Positions 8,094-18,611 are shown, counted from the first letter of the stretch. The stretch is 64,000 bases of DNA from Microthrixaceae bacterium (GCA_020637195.1 JACJWK010000007.1:69750-133749); one strand, 5' to 3'. Translations and numbers: made by a program. Notes: generated from the sequence alone by a model not told the origin.

Positions 8094-9674
8094 GTGGAGT
8101 GGCTCAACACCCGGGAGGGCGAGCGCCTCGGGGCGCTGGGCCCCGCGGTCGACGAGGCCATCGCCGACCTGGTGGCCCGCGACGCCGTCGCCCGGGTGTG
8201 GTCGGGCGACCACACGCTCTGGCAGGACGACCCCACCGAGGTGGCCGACCGGCTCGGCTGGCTGCGCGTCGGGCCCGAGATCGCCGCGGCCCAGGCCGAC
8301 CTCGACGCGTTCGCGGCCGACGTGTTCGCCGAGGGCTTCACCCACGTGCTGGTGATGGGCATGGGGGGCTCCAGCCTCTTCCCCGAGGTGGTGGCCTCCA
8401 CCTTCACCCGCGCCGACGACCGGCCCCGCCTGAGCGTGCTCGACAGCACCGACCCGGCGGCCATCGGGCGGGTGGAGTCGTCGCTCGACCTCGACCGCAC
8501 CCTCTTCGTGGCCTCGTCGAAGTCCGGCTCCACCCTCGAGACCGCCAGCCACCTCGCCTACTTCTGGGAGCAGGTCGGCCGGCCCGAGCAGTTCGCGGTG
8601 GTCACCGACGCCGGCTCGGCGCTCGAGGCCACCGCCCGCGACCGCGGCTTCCGCCGGGTCTTCCTCAACCGCCCCGACATCGGGGGGCGCTACTCGGCGC
8701 TGTCCTACTTCGGGATGGTGCCCGCGGCCCTGGCCGGCATCGACGAGCTGCGGCTGCTGCGCTCGGCCGACGTGCTGGCCGCCCAGCTCGGCCCCGACGG
8801 CGACCCCCACCGGCACCCCGGCCTGCGGCTCGGCGCGGTGATGTCGGCGGCGGTGAAGGCGGGCCGCGACAAGCTCACCCTCCTGCTCGACCCCGAGATC
8901 GCCACGTTCGGCCTCTGGCTCGAGCAGCTCCTGGCCGAGTCCACCGGCAAGCAGGGCACCGGCGTGGTGCCCGTCGCCGGCGAGGAGGTGGCCGACGACC
9001 TGTCGGCCTACGGCGACGACCGCCTCTTCGTGGGCCTCGGTTGGAACCCCGCCCTCGACGAGCTGGCCGACGCCGGCCACCCCGTGGTCGAGCTGCCCTA
9101 CGAGAACGCCTACGGCCTGGGCGCCCAGGTGCTGCTGTGGGAGTTCGCCACCGCGATCTGCGGCGCCGGGCTCGGCATCAACCCGTTCGACCAGCCCAAC
9201 GTGGCCGAGGCCAAGGCGGCCACCAACGACGTGCTGGCGCGGGTCACCGGCGACGAGGGCGCCGCCGCGCTGGCCGTCGACCGCCAGCCGCTCGCCGGCC
9301 TGCTCGACCAGGTCCGTCCCGGCGACTACCTGTCGATCCAGGCCTACGTCGACCCCGAGGACCCGCTGGTCGGCGACATCGACGCGGTGCGCCACGCGCT
9401 CCGCGACCGCCTGGGGGTGGCCACCACCCTCGGTGTGGGGCCCCGCTTCTTGCACTCGACCGGTCAGCTCCACAAGGGCGGTCCGCCGTCGGGGGTGTTC
9501 GTCCAGGTGCTCGACGAGGACCTCCCCGCCGGCGGCGGCCCCGCCATCCCGGGTCAGGACTTCGGGTTCGGCACCCTCATCGCCGCGCAGGCGGCGGGTG
9601 ACCTCGCCACCCTGCGGGCCCACGGACTGCGGTCCGGTCGGGTCACCCTCGACGACCTCCTCGCCGCCGGCTGA
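8094..9674 (+). CDS. pgi: Glucose-6-phosphate isomerase (actinobacterial/cyanobacterial type)
   Basis: Interconverts glucose-6-phosphate and fructose-6-phosphate; 526 aa, cytosolic. The SIS-fold signatures are present: GMGGSSLFPEV, VLDSTDP, SSKSGSTLET and GRYSALSYFG. Residues near 445 (STGQLHKGG) carry the conserved C-terminal active-site Lys/His region. The sequence resembles the isomerase half of the bifunctional transaldolase/isomerase proteins, but no transaldolase domain is fused here. GTG 8094 follows ggagaggac, and a TACGGT hexamer at 8035-8040 is a possible -10. It is the first gene of a pgi-gnd-zwf operon (29 nt to gnd), which places it at the entry to the oxidative pentose-phosphate pathway. 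Confidence 0.93.
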   Translation: MEWLNTREGERLGALGPAVDEAIADLVARDAVARVWSGDHTLWQDDPTEVADRLGWLRVGPEIAAAQADLDAFAADVFAEGFTHVLVMGMGGSSLFPEVVASTFTRADDRPRLSVLDSTDPAAIGRVESSLDLDRTLFVASSKSGSTLETASHLAYFWEQVGRPEQFAVVTDAGSALEATARDRGFRRVFLNRPDIGGRYSALSYFGMVPAALAGIDELRLLRSADVLAAQLGPDGDPHRHPGLRLGAVMSAAVKAGRDKLTLLLDPEIATFGLWLEQLLAESTGKQGTGVVPVAGEEVADDLSAYGDDRLFVGLGWNPALDELADAGHPVVELPYENAYGLGAQVLLWEFATAICGAGLGINPFDQPNVAEAKAATNDVLARVTGDEGAAALAVDRQPLAGLLDQVRPGDYLSIQAYVDPEDPLVGDIDAVRHALRDRLGVATTLGVGPRFLHSTGQLHKGGPPSGVFVQVLDEDLPAGGGPAIPGQDFGFGTLIAAQAAGDLATLRAHGLRSGRVTLDDLLAAG

Positions 9675-9703
9675 GCGGCATCCGACACCATCAAGGAGCA
9701 CCC

Positions 9704-10619
<916 letters not shown>

Positions 10620-10627
<8 letters not shown>

Positions 10628-12065
10628 TCGCGGCTCCTCCCCCGAGCGCAGCGGCGCCCTCGTCCTGTTCGGCGCCACCGGCGACCTGGCCAAGAAGAAG
10701 ATCTTCCCGGCGCTGTACCGCCTGGCCCTGAGCGGGCGCTGCGACCTGCCGGTGATCGGCGTGGCCACCCGTGAGTGGGACGACGACCAGCTCCGGGCCT
10801 ACGCCCGGGAGGCGATCGAGGCCAAGAACGACTCCGTCGACGAGGACGTGTGGGCGGGCCTGGCCGCCAACCTCAGCTACGTCAGCGGCGACTACCGCGA
10901 GCCGGGCACGTTCACGACGCTGGCCCATGCCATGGAGGGGTGCGAGCGGCCGCTGTTCTACCTGAGCATCCCGCCCTCGCTGTTCGACGACGTGATCGAG
11001 GGCCTCGCCGGCGTCGGCCTCAACCAGGGTGGCCGGGTGGTGGTCGAGAAGCCGTTCGGCCGCGACCTCGAGTCCGCCGAGGAGCTCAACCAGGTCGTGC
11101 ACAAGGCGTTCGCCGAGCGCGACGTGTTCCGCATCGACCACTTCCTCGGCAAGGAGGCGGTCGAGAACCTGCTCATCTTCCGGTTCGCCAACTCGATGCT
11201 CGAGCCGGTGTGGAACCGCAACTTCATCGACAACGTGCAGATCACCATGGCCGAGGAGTTCGGGGTCGAGGGCCGCGGCAAGTTCTACGACAACGTCGGC
11301 GCCCTGCGCGACGTGGTGCAGAACCACCTGCTGCTCATCGTCACGCTGCTGGCCATGGAGCCGCCGGCCGCCTCGGACGCCGACGCGCTGCGCGACGAGT
11401 ACCACCGGGTGCTGCGCCAGGTGCGCACCATCGACCCCGGCTGCGTGGTGCGGGGCCAGTACCACGGCTACCCGGACGAGGACGGGGTGCAGGCGGGGTC
11501 CGACACCGAGACCTACATCGCGCTGAAGTTCGAGATCGACTCGTGGCGGTGGTCGGGGGTGCCCTGGCTGATCCGCACCGGCAAGGAGCTGACCACCACG
11601 GCCACCGAGGCCGTCGTGCAGTTCAAGGCGCCGCCCCGCCTGCTGTTCGCCGACGAGGACGTGCGGCCCAGCCCCAACACCCTGCGGTTCCGCCTCGGCG
11701 CCAACGACGGCGTCACGCTGCACGTGCACTCCAAGGCGCCGGGCGAGGCCCTGCGCACCAAGTCCACCGACCTCGACGTCGACTACGAGCACGTCTTCGG
11801 GATGCGCCAGGAGGCCTACGAGCGCCTCATCGGCGACGCCCTGGAGGGCAACGCCCGCCGCTTCGGCCGCGAGGACTCGCTCGAGCAGCAGTGGCGCATC
11901 GTCGAGCCCCTCCTGCACGGCGACGTGCCGTCGGTGCGGCTCTACGACCGCGGCACCATGGGCCCGGCCGAGGCCGACGAGCTCGCCGCCCCCTACGGCG
12001 GCTGGCACGACCCCCTGCCGCCACCGCCCGACGACCCGCCGGCGCCACCCCTCCCTCCCGCCTGA
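10620..12065 (+). CDS. zwf: Glucose-6-phosphate 1-dehydrogenase
   Basis: First enzyme of the oxidative pentose-phosphate pathway, 481 aa, producing 6-phosphogluconolactone and NAD(P)H. Seen: N-terminal [16 protein letters not shown] (dinucleotide-binding Rossmann loop), [10 protein letters not shown], and [13 protein letters not shown], which includes the catalytic His and substrate Lys. The C-terminal beta-sheet region holds the usual RTGKEL motif. The tail (about 460-481) is proline-rich. ATG 10620 lies inside the gnd reading frame (8-nt overlap). The gluconolactonase that would complete the branch is not in the window. A short hairpin follows at 12076-12105. Confidence 0.95.
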
Positions 12066-12075
12066 CGACCCGATC

Positions 12076-12105
12076 CCTGCTGATCAGCCGGGGACGGTCA
12101 GCAGG
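12076..12105. terminator. Hairpin at the zwf/hepT convergent junction
   Basis: CCTGCTGA (12076-12083) pairs with TCAGCAGG (12098-12105) around a 14-nt loop. It overlaps the last codons of the convergent hepT gene, so it could serve both directions. The stem is only 8 bp, so support is moderate. Confidence 0.35.
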
Positions 12106-12497
12106 TGCTCGATCGCGGCGACGAAGTCGCGGAGGTCGTCGAGCTCGGACAGCGCGGCGATGACCCGGGTGTCGTCGACCACGGTGTACTCGTGCACCAG
12201 CACGTTGCGGAACCCGACCGCGGCGACGAGGCGCTCGGCCAGGTCGAGCTCGAGCACGTCGTGACGGGCGAGGATGCGGATGGCGTCACCGTTGGTGGTG
12301 GGGGCGCCCCACTGCTCGGATGCGCACAGGTGCTGGGCGACGTCGATCGTCGCCTCGATGGCGGTGACGAACGAGTACTTCACGGCCCGTAGCCCCCGGG
12401 CATCGCCAGTCAGCGCGGCGGGGTCCTCGGCGGCGAGGTCGCTCACGTCGCCGCTGATGCGGCGGAGCAACGAGCGGACCCGGGCGCGGTCAACCAC
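12084..12497 (-). CDS. hepT: HepT-like toxin (HEPN RNase) of a HepT/MntA type VII toxin-antitoxin system
   Basis: All-helical HEPN protein of 137 aa. The catalytic RX4HXY motif is present as RNVLVHEY near residue 95, preceded by a helix typical of the family (AVKYSFVTAIEATIDVAQHL). HEPN toxins of this class cleave tRNA or mRNA; the partner MntA AMPylates the Tyr of the motif to silence it. GTG 12497 is preferred because it overlaps the mntA stop by 8 nt; an upstream ATG at 12524 would overlap by 35 nt. The gene order (antitoxin first) and tight overlap are standard for the system. Confidence 0.8.
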   Translation of the reverse strand: MVDRARVRSLLRRISGDVSDLAAEDPAALTGDARGLRAVKYSFVTAIEATIDVAQHLCASEQWGAPTTNGDAIRILARHDVLELDLAERLVAAVGFRNVLVHEYTVVDDTRVIAALSELDDLRDFVAAIEHLLTVPG

Positions 12498-12897
12498 GGG
12501 CGACCGCCGCCGCGTAGTCGGCATCGGCGCGCTCCCAGCGGGGCTTCTCGTCGAGGTAGCGCTTGCGGGTGTCGGCCTGCCAGCGGACCCGAGCCGGCGG
12601 GTCGTCGTCGAAGAGCAGGACGCCCCACAGGGCCACCCGGCCGGCGAGGAACAGGGGCGCCGTGTCGAGCACCAGCAGGTCCACCGTCGGAGGGAGTGCG
12701 ACCCGCCAAGGGTCGGGTGCGTCGTGGCCCCACCAGGCGCCGACGTCGAGGTCGCTGTCCGGCCTCACGGGGTTCGCCGGCCCCTCGGACTCGGCGCGGC
12801 TGCCGAAGACGAACGCGAACCGGGCCCCCGCGGCGCGCAGGCGCCCGATCACGTCATCGAGGTCGACGCCGTCGGGCACCGAGAGATCGGGCGTCAC
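12490..12897 (-). CDS. mntA: MntA-like minimal nucleotidyltransferase antitoxin
   Basis: 135-aa minimal nucleotidyltransferase. The glycine-serine loop FVFGSRAESEG is followed by DSDLDVG, the two metal-binding Asp residues, with a third acidic position in TVDLLVLD. In the family the spacing is GS-X10-DXD; here it is GS-X15-DXD because of a 5-residue insertion around GPANP, so the loop is longer than normal. The expected role is to AMPylate and neutralise the HepT toxin encoded directly downstream. GTG 12897 lies 6 nt after a CATACT hexamer, consistent with a leaderless transcript. Confidence 0.78.
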   Translation of the reverse strand: MTPDLSVPDGVDLDDVIGRLRAAGARFAFVFGSRAESEGPANPVRPDSDLDVGAWWGHDAPDPWRVALPPTVDLLVLDTAPLFLAGRVALWGVLLFDDDPPARVRWQADTRKRYLDEKPRWERADADYAAAVARG

Positions 12898-12903
12898 GCG
12901 TCC

Positions 12904-12909
12904 AGTATG
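12904..12909 (-). promoter_or_regulatory. -10-like hexamer 6 nt before mntA
   Basis: CATACT on the minus strand, separated by 6 nt from the GTG of mntA. This spacing puts transcription start at or next to the start codon (leaderless). No convincing -35 element is seen. Confidence 0.4.
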
Positions 12910-13004
12910 GATCGGCTCGTCCTGAGGGCGCGCCCGACGAGCGCGACCGCCGGCGCCACCCCTCGCCTCGGGTTCCCCGGTCCTCGGGATCTCTTGGTGG
13001 TCCG

Positions 13005-13019
13005 CCCCCGATCCGGGGG
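13005..13019 (-). terminator. GC hairpin downstream of the propeller-sensor gene
   Basis: CCCCCG (13005-13010) and CGGGGG (13014-13019) form a 6-bp stem with a 3-nt loop, 32 nt past the stop of the minus-strand gene ending at 13051, at the end of the long minus-strand operon. Short but well placed. Confidence 0.4.
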
Positions 13020-13050
13020 TCGATCACCAGGAGATCCGAAGAGGGTGCGT

Positions 13051-14362
13051 TCAGGTGAACGCCGCGGGGTCGATGTGGGTGAGGGTGCCGGCGCCGGCGT
13101 TGGCGACCCATACGTCGGTGTCGGTGGCGGCGATGCCCAGGGGCTCGTCGCCCACCGCGATGGTGTCGGTGACCTCGTCGGTCTCGGGGTCGATCCGCAG
13201 GACCTGGCTCCCCGCACCGTCGAGGACCCACGCCGTGGAGGTGGTGGCGGCGACGGCGCCGGGGGCGATGTCGCCGTCGAGTTCGACGGTGGCCACGATC
13301 TCGTTCGTCTCGGGGTCGATCCGCACGACGCTGCGGGCCTCCTTGCTGACCACCCACACCGCGTCTTCGACCGCAGCGATCGCCGACGGCGGTGCGCCGA
13401 CCTCGACGGCGGCGATGACCTCGTTCGTGTCAGGGTCGATGCGGGTGACCGTGCCGTCGCCGCCGTTGGTGACCCACACCACGTCGTCGGTGGCGGCGAC
13501 CGCGTTCGGCGTGGCCCCCACCTCGATCTCGATGGCGAGGGCCAGGGCGACGGCGTCGAGGCGGACCACCGAGCCGGTGCCGCCGCGGTCGCGCGTCACC
13601 CAGACGTCGGTGCCCGCGGCGCTGATCGACTGCTGCTCGTCGCCCACCTCGACCTGGTTGGTGTCCTCGTTGGTGGCGAGGTCGATGCGGATGAGGTCGG
13701 CGGTGTCGTCACCGGTGATCCACCCGGCGCCGTCGTCGGTGAGGGCCATCCCGGTGCCGACGTTGTTGATGCCGGTCTCGGTGACCTGCTCGCCGGTGGT
13801 GGGGTCGAGTCGGTAGAGGATGGTCTCGCTCGAGTCGGTCACCCACAGCCCCTCGTCGTCCAAGGCCACGGCGGTGGGAGTGCCGAAGTCGGCGGGGGTC
13901 TCGAAGGTGCCCGCGGCGTCGCCCCCGCCGTCGTCGCCCGTGAGCGCGACGATCGCCCCGACCCCCAGGGCGAGGACGACCACCACGGCGGCGACGACGA
14001 GGAGAACCCGCCCCCGGCCCTTCTCCTCGCCCGCGGCGGGCGCGGGTGACGCAGGGTCGGGGGTGGGCGTCGGTGACGGTGACGTGGGCGGGCTCTCGCC
14101 CGCGGGCGGCGGGGAGGCGGGCGGTTGCGGGGCCGGGGTGGCCACGGTGACGGTCTCGCCCGTGTCGGCACCGGCCGCGTGGGTGCCGTCGGCCAGCGCG
14201 GCGGCGGGGGCCAAGGTGACGGTGGCCGCGTCGTCGGTCGCCGGCGGCGGATCCGTGGTGAGCCCCGCGGGCTCGGGCGAGGGCGGCGGGAGGTCGGTCG
14301 GTGGTGGCGGTGGTGGTGTGGGCTCGGGGGACCGCCGTGGGCTGGGTTCGGTGGCGCTGGCG
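13051..14362 (-). CDS. Membrane-anchored beta-propeller sensor, probable C-terminal half of the kinase encoded at 14363-15247
   Basis: The reading frame holds a Pro/Thr-rich linker, one transmembrane helix (VLLVVAAVVVVLALGVGAIV) and about 280 extracytoplasmic residues of repeated blades (VWVTNGGDGTVTRIDPDTN and similar, about six copies), the YVTN/NHL-type propeller typical of PknD-like receptor kinases. It has no ATG or GTG of its own; the first possible start is a TTG at 14214, already inside the linker. Upstream its frame stays open into the kinase 3' end. A single 1-nt shift near 14360 would join both into one receptor kinase of about 730 aa. I therefore read it as the sensor half of a split gene. 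Confidence 0.75.
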
Positions 14363-15247
14363 TCACGACGGGCGCCGGCGGGTGGCCGGTGCCGACGCCG
14401 CCAGCCGCAGGGGGGTGACCGCCAGCCCGGCGTCGCGCTGGACGGCCTGGAGGGCCTCGCCGAAGGCGACGGCGCTCTCGGGGCGCTCGGCGGGGTCCTT
14501 GGCCAGGCCCGCCACGAGCAGGTCGGCCAGCGCCGGGGGCACCGGCGGGCCGAGGCGCGGCGGCGGCGTCTCGAGCACGCGCATCATGGCCGCGGCGACC
14601 GGCTCGTCGGGGTCGCCGGCGAAGGGCGTCCGCCCCGCCAGCAGCGTGGACAGCGTGGACGCCAGGCCGTAGACGTCGGTGCGCTCGTCCTGGCGGTGGC
14701 CCCGCAGCACCTCGGGGGCCACGTGGGCCACCGTGAAGCTGGCCACCCCGGTGGTGGTGCGCCGGGCACCGTCCACCGCGGCGATGCCGAAGTCCGAGAG
14801 CTTGGCCTCGCCGAACACGTCGAGCAGGACGTTCTCGGGCTTCAGGTCCCGGTGCAGGGTCCCGGCGGCGTGCGCCGCGGCCAGCGCGCCCGCCACCTGG
14901 ATCCCGACGGTGGCGGCGCCCTCCCAGGTCAGGACGGCGTCGCTGGACAGCCCGTCGCCGAGCGAGCCCTTGGGCATGTACTCCATGGCCAGCCACAGGT
15001 GACCCGACTCGGTGACCCCCGAGTCGTACACCGCCACGACGTGGGGGTGCCACGAGAGCTCGCCCATCGCCCGGCACTCCCGCTCGAAGCGGTCACGGGT
15101 GCGCTCGTCCGGGTCGGCCAGGTCGAGGACCTTGAGGGCCACGGAGCGGTTGAAGCGGACCTGGTGCGCACGGAAGACGCGGGCGAACCCGCCCCGCCCG
15201 ATCTGCTCGAGGTCCTGGTAGCCCGGCACGTCCGGGGGCGGCGCCAT
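14363..15247 (-). CDS. Ser/Thr protein kinase domain (N-terminal half of a split receptor kinase)
   Basis: 294-aa Hanks-type kinase domain. Gly loop IGRGGFARV (about 16-24), ATP Lys39 (VALKVLD), catalytic loop LHRDLKPEN with Asp134, metal-binding DFG at 152-154, and APEVLRG in the P+1 loop are all intact, so it should be active. The frame stops at ATRRRPS just where the other kinase of this cluster (19684-21417) continues into its juxtamembrane linker. Fused with the adjacent frame it would be a transmembrane receptor kinase with a propeller sensor. The ATG lies 6 nt after TAGTGT, so it may have its own leaderless promoter besides read-through from upstream. Confidence 0.88.
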   Translation of the reverse strand: MAPPPDVPGYQDLEQIGRGGFARVFRAHQVRFNRSVALKVLDLADPDERTRDRFERECRAMGELSWHPHVVAVYDSGVTESGHLWLAMEYMPKGSLGDGLSSDAVLTWEGAATVGIQVAGALAAAHAAGTLHRDLKPENVLLDVFGEAKLSDFGIAAVDGARRTTTGVASFTVAHVAPEVLRGHRQDERTDVYGLASTLSTLLAGRTPFAGDPDEPVAAAMMRVLETPPPRLGPPVPPALADLLVAGLAKDPAERPESAVAFGEALQAVQRDAGLAVTPLRLAASAPATRRRPS

Positions 15248-15253
15248 CGGCGC

Positions 15254-15259
15254 ACACTA
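15254..15259 (-). promoter_or_regulatory. -10-like hexamer 6 nt before the kinase start
   Basis: TAGTGT on the minus strand, 6 nt from the ATG at 15247; the pattern predicts a leaderless message. It lies in the 21-nt gap after the transglutaminase-like gene, so it would be an internal operon promoter. Confidence 0.4.
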
Positions 15260-15268
15260 CGGCAGCGC

Positions 15269-17486
15269 TCAGGGGCGGGGGCGGCGAATCGCGCGGAGGC
15301 TGAGGCGACGGCGGACGCGGCGCCACGGGCCCGCGCCCCGGGCCAGCGAGCCGACCGCCGTGTCCCGGTCGGACCACGCCTGCCTGGCCAGGCCTTCGGG
15401 CACCGCGCGGCGTGAGTAGCGGGCCCGGTTGGCGAGCCGTCCGAGGTCGGCGACGGCGGCGCAGGCCGTCCAGCCGGCCGCCCTGGTGGCGGTGGCGACC
15501 TCGGCGGGGCCATTGCGGGCCCACGGCGAGGCCGGCGTCGCGCAGTCGATCGACGACCTCGTCCCAGGCCCCGAGCACGCGGGCGCGGGCGGATCCGGCC
15601 CGCCGGCGCCGACGGGAGCGCGCCGCCTTGACCGCGACGACGGCCACCAGCGCGGCCGCGGCGGCCACCGCCACCACCGCCAGCGTGCCGGCGACGACCG
15701 CGAGCCAGGAGCGGCCCCCGTCGTCGTCGCCCGCCGCGACCGCCTCGTCGCCCGGCGCCTCGTCGGGGTCCTGGTCGGGCGGAGGCGGGTCGCGGTCGTC
15801 GGCGGCGGCGCGGGCCTCCTCGAGGCCGGCGTCGGCGGCGGCCTGTCGGGCCTGCGCCGGCGTCGGGTCGAACGGCACCCAGCCGAGGCCCTCGAGGGCC
15901 ACCTCGGGCCACACGTGGGCGTCGGCCGTCGTGACGTCGAAGCCGCCCTCGGTGGGCGCGCCGGTGCGGTAGCCGACCGCCAGGCGGGCCGGGTAGCCGA
16001 GGTAGCGGGCCATCAGGGCGTAGAGGGTGGCGAACTGCTCGGCGCTGCCGGCCGCGGGCTCGTCCCCGTCGGGGTCGCCACGCCCGAGGAACTCGTTGAC
16101 CTGGCCGTACGAGTGGCCGGGGGGCGCATCCTCGCCGACGACGAACCCGCCGCCGTCGCGCAGCGTGGTCTGGAGGGCCCGCAAGCGCCCGTAGTCGGTG
16201 GCGAGGCCGGCGACCGTCTCGTCCGCCAGCTCGGCGACCGCGGCCGGGAACCCGTCGGGCAGCGCCCGGGCGTCGGCCAGGGCCGCGTCGGCGCTGACCG
16301 ACGCGGCGGCCAGCGCCTCGGGGTCGTAGTCGGGCACGAGGGACGTGACGCCGTAGCGGGCGGGCAGGACCGGCGAACCGGTGCTGTCGGCCAGGGCACC
16401 GGTCGACGGCTGGACCGCCACCTCGCCGAGGTCGGCGGCCACCGGGTGGTCGGCGGCGGGCAGCCAGGGCCCGGGCAGGTCGACCACGGTGACGGTCTGG
16501 TCGAGCGCGTGGGCGTCACCGGTCGTCGGGGGGTCGGGCAGGTCGTCGCCGGCGAGCTCGTACGGCTCGGACGACCCCCAGGTCACGCCGTCGTACCGGT
16601 CGAGCACCACGAGCCGCCACGAGGCCGCCTCGGCCGCGTCGACGTGGAACAACAGGCGGGGCGGGCGCTCCTGGACCTGGGCGGCCACGAAGGCGAGCGG
16701 GCTGACGAGCGGCTGCTCGAGCACCGGTGGGGGCTGGTCGTCGCGGGGGTCGAAGGCGGTGTCGGGGGTCCCCGGCAGCGCGGACGCCGCCAGCGGCACC
16801 GCCACGGCCAGCACCGCCACGACGGGCACGGCGAGGAGCACCTGGCGGCGGCGGGAAGCCACCGGGAGCTCGGTGGGCCCGTCGACCGGGCGGCGCCGGA
16901 GCAGGGTCCGCCCGAACCGCCGGGAGGCCTCGGTGCGGGAGAGGACGAGCAGTGCCAGCAGCGCGACCACCACCCCGACCGCGGCGGCGTCGTCGAACGC
17001 GACGCCGCCCGTCACCACCTCGGTGGCGACGATCCCCGCGACCACGGCGAGCGCCGGCGCCATGGGGGCGCGCGTCCGCAGCGTCAGCTCGGCGGCGGCC
17101 GTGGCCGTCAGCCACACGACGGTGTACGGCACGACGAGCAGCTCGGGGCGCTCCGGCATCGGCACCGCCGACGAGATCGCCCGCGACCAGCCGTTGACCA
17201 GGCCGTCGAGGAGGTCCGAGATCGGCAGCGGCCCGCCGGACGGGAACACCACCACGCCGGCGAGCACGACGAAGGCGACCACGTGCGCGGCGGCGAGCCA
17301 CCGGGTCCACCCCACCAGGCGGGCCGCCGCGGCGAGCGCCACCGGCACGAGCGCGGCCACCACGACCACGCTGCGCACGTCGGTCCCCGAGAACGCCCGG
17401 GTGAACCCCCATCCGGCGGCGAGCGCGGCGAGGCCGGCGAGCCCGAGCTGGGCCCACCGGCCCCGATTCAGTGCTGGGCCTGCCAT
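15269..17486 (-). CDS. TgpA/transglutaminase-like membrane protein, frameshifted near the 3' end
   Basis: About 738 aa if one frameshift is repaired. The N-terminal third has five or six membrane helices (DUF3488/TgpA type). An extracytoplasmic region with a transglutaminase core follows (EQFATLYALMARYLGYPAR, then DAHVWPEV and FDPTP), then one more helix (LAVVAGTLAVVAVAAAAAL) and a DUF4129-like tail. The His and Asp of the triad are present but the catalytic Cys of the 'CEQF' motif is Ala (GSAEQF), so the protein is probably not a protease or transglutaminase. Near 15515 the sense frame changes: after DAGLAVG the natural tail (GPAEVATATRAAGWTA, ending RAIRRPRP) is in another frame and stops at 15269. 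It overlaps the DUF58 gene by 19 nt. Confidence 0.8.
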
Positions 17487-18610
17487 GCCCGGCCGAGCTC
17501 CTCGGCGCCGGAGAGGGTCACGACCCGCACGCCCGGCGGCCGGGGCGGGGCGGGGGCGTCGCCGTCCCCGGCGACGACGACGGCGACCACCGAGTCGTAC
17601 TGGCGGCGCACGGCCGCCAGCGCCGCCGCGTCGCGGTCGGTCAGCCGCCCGGTGACGAGCACGAGCGACGTGCCCACCTCCTCGTCGCGGAGGCGGCCGA
17701 CGACGTCGGCGACGCCTCCGGGGGCGGTCGCGTCCACGCCGGCGAGGGCGTCGAGGAGCCCGGTGACGACGCCGTCGCGCCCGGCGGCGGTGCGGGCGCC
17801 CGACGTGTCGTGCAGCACGACGGGGAAGTGGTGGCGGCCGCTCGCGGCGACGAGCGAGGCCGCCACCTCGACCGCGGCCTCGAACGTCGCGGCCGGGTGG
17901 TGGTCGGCGCAGGTGTCCAGCACGACCGCGGTCCGGGGCTCGCTGACGTCGACGTGCTGCTTCACCATCAGCGTGCCGGTGCGGGCCGACGACTTCCAGT
18001 GGATGTGGCGCCGGTCGTCGCCGCGCACGTACTCCCGCAGCCCGTGGAACGTGACCGTGCCCTCGAGGGCCTTGTCGACCGCGGGGCCGTCGAGGTCGCG
18101 CAGGCGGCCCGAGGCCAGGGGCTCGACGGGGTGGATGCGGGGGTGGACCCGCAGCGTGTCGACCGAGCCGCAGGCCGTCGTCGCCGCCACGAAGCCGAAC
18201 GGGTCCGAGCGGTCGACGGTGAGCGGGCCGATGCGGTAGCGGCCGCGGGGGAGGTCGTCGAGCGAGTAGCCGACGGTGGTGGACGCCCCGCCCGCGAGGC
18301 GGGGCACCCGCAGCCGCCGGGTCGCGGCGCCGACGGGCTCGACGACCTCGACCGCGGGGCTGCGCCGCGACGAGCGGTTGGCCAGGGTGAGGGTGACGAG
18401 CACCGGCTCGCCGGCGGTGACCCGTGGGCCCGGGAGCAACTCGCGCGTGACGTCGTAGTCGGCCCGGCGGAGGAGGTGGGCGAGGCCGAGCAGGGGCACG
18501 ACCACCAGCGCCAGCGCGAGGGCGGCCAGCGACCGGTAGCCGAGCCACACCGCGAGCCCGTAGAGGACGGCCGCCGCGGCCAGCGCCACGACCCCCTGGC
18601 GGGTCAGCAC
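17468..18610 (-). CDS. DUF58 domain protein (vWA-like)
   Basis: 380-aa protein with two N-terminal membrane helices (about 8-45), a beta-rich middle and the DUF58 signature REYVRGDDRRHIHWKSSART near residue 190, followed by a von Willebrand A-like fold. DUF58 proteins are encoded beside MoxR ATPases and transglutaminase-like proteins throughout actinobacteria, where they are thought to act as an assembly/chaperone set at the membrane. It follows moxR by a single nucleotide (TGACGTG) and overlaps the next gene, so all three are co-translated. The exact client is unknown. Confidence 0.88.
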   Translation of the reverse strand: MLTRQGVVALAAAAVLYGLAVWLGYRSLAALALALVVVPLLGLAHLLRRADYDVTRELLPGPRVTAGEPVLVTLTLANRSSRRSPAVEVVEPVGAATRRLRVPRLAGGASTTVGYSLDDLPRGRYRIGPLTVDRSDPFGFVAATTACGSVDTLRVHPRIHPVEPLASGRLRDLDGPAVDKALEGTVTFHGLREYVRGDDRRHIHWKSSARTGTLMVKQHVDVSEPRTAVVLDTCADHHPAATFEAAVEVAASLVAASGRHHFPVVLHDTSGARTAAGRDGVVTGLLDALAGVDATAPGGVADVVGRLRDEEVGTSLVLVTGRLTDRDAAALAAVRRQYDSVVAVVVAGDGDAPAPPRPPGVRVVTLSGAEELGRAWQAQH

Positions 18611-18611
18611 G

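Noticed and set aside
15093..18548. A minus-strand frame of 1151 codons spanning DUF58, transglutaminase and kinase genes
   Set aside because: Only its middle (about 15515-17486) is real protein; both ends are Arg/Pro-rich shadow of neighbouring genes in other frames.
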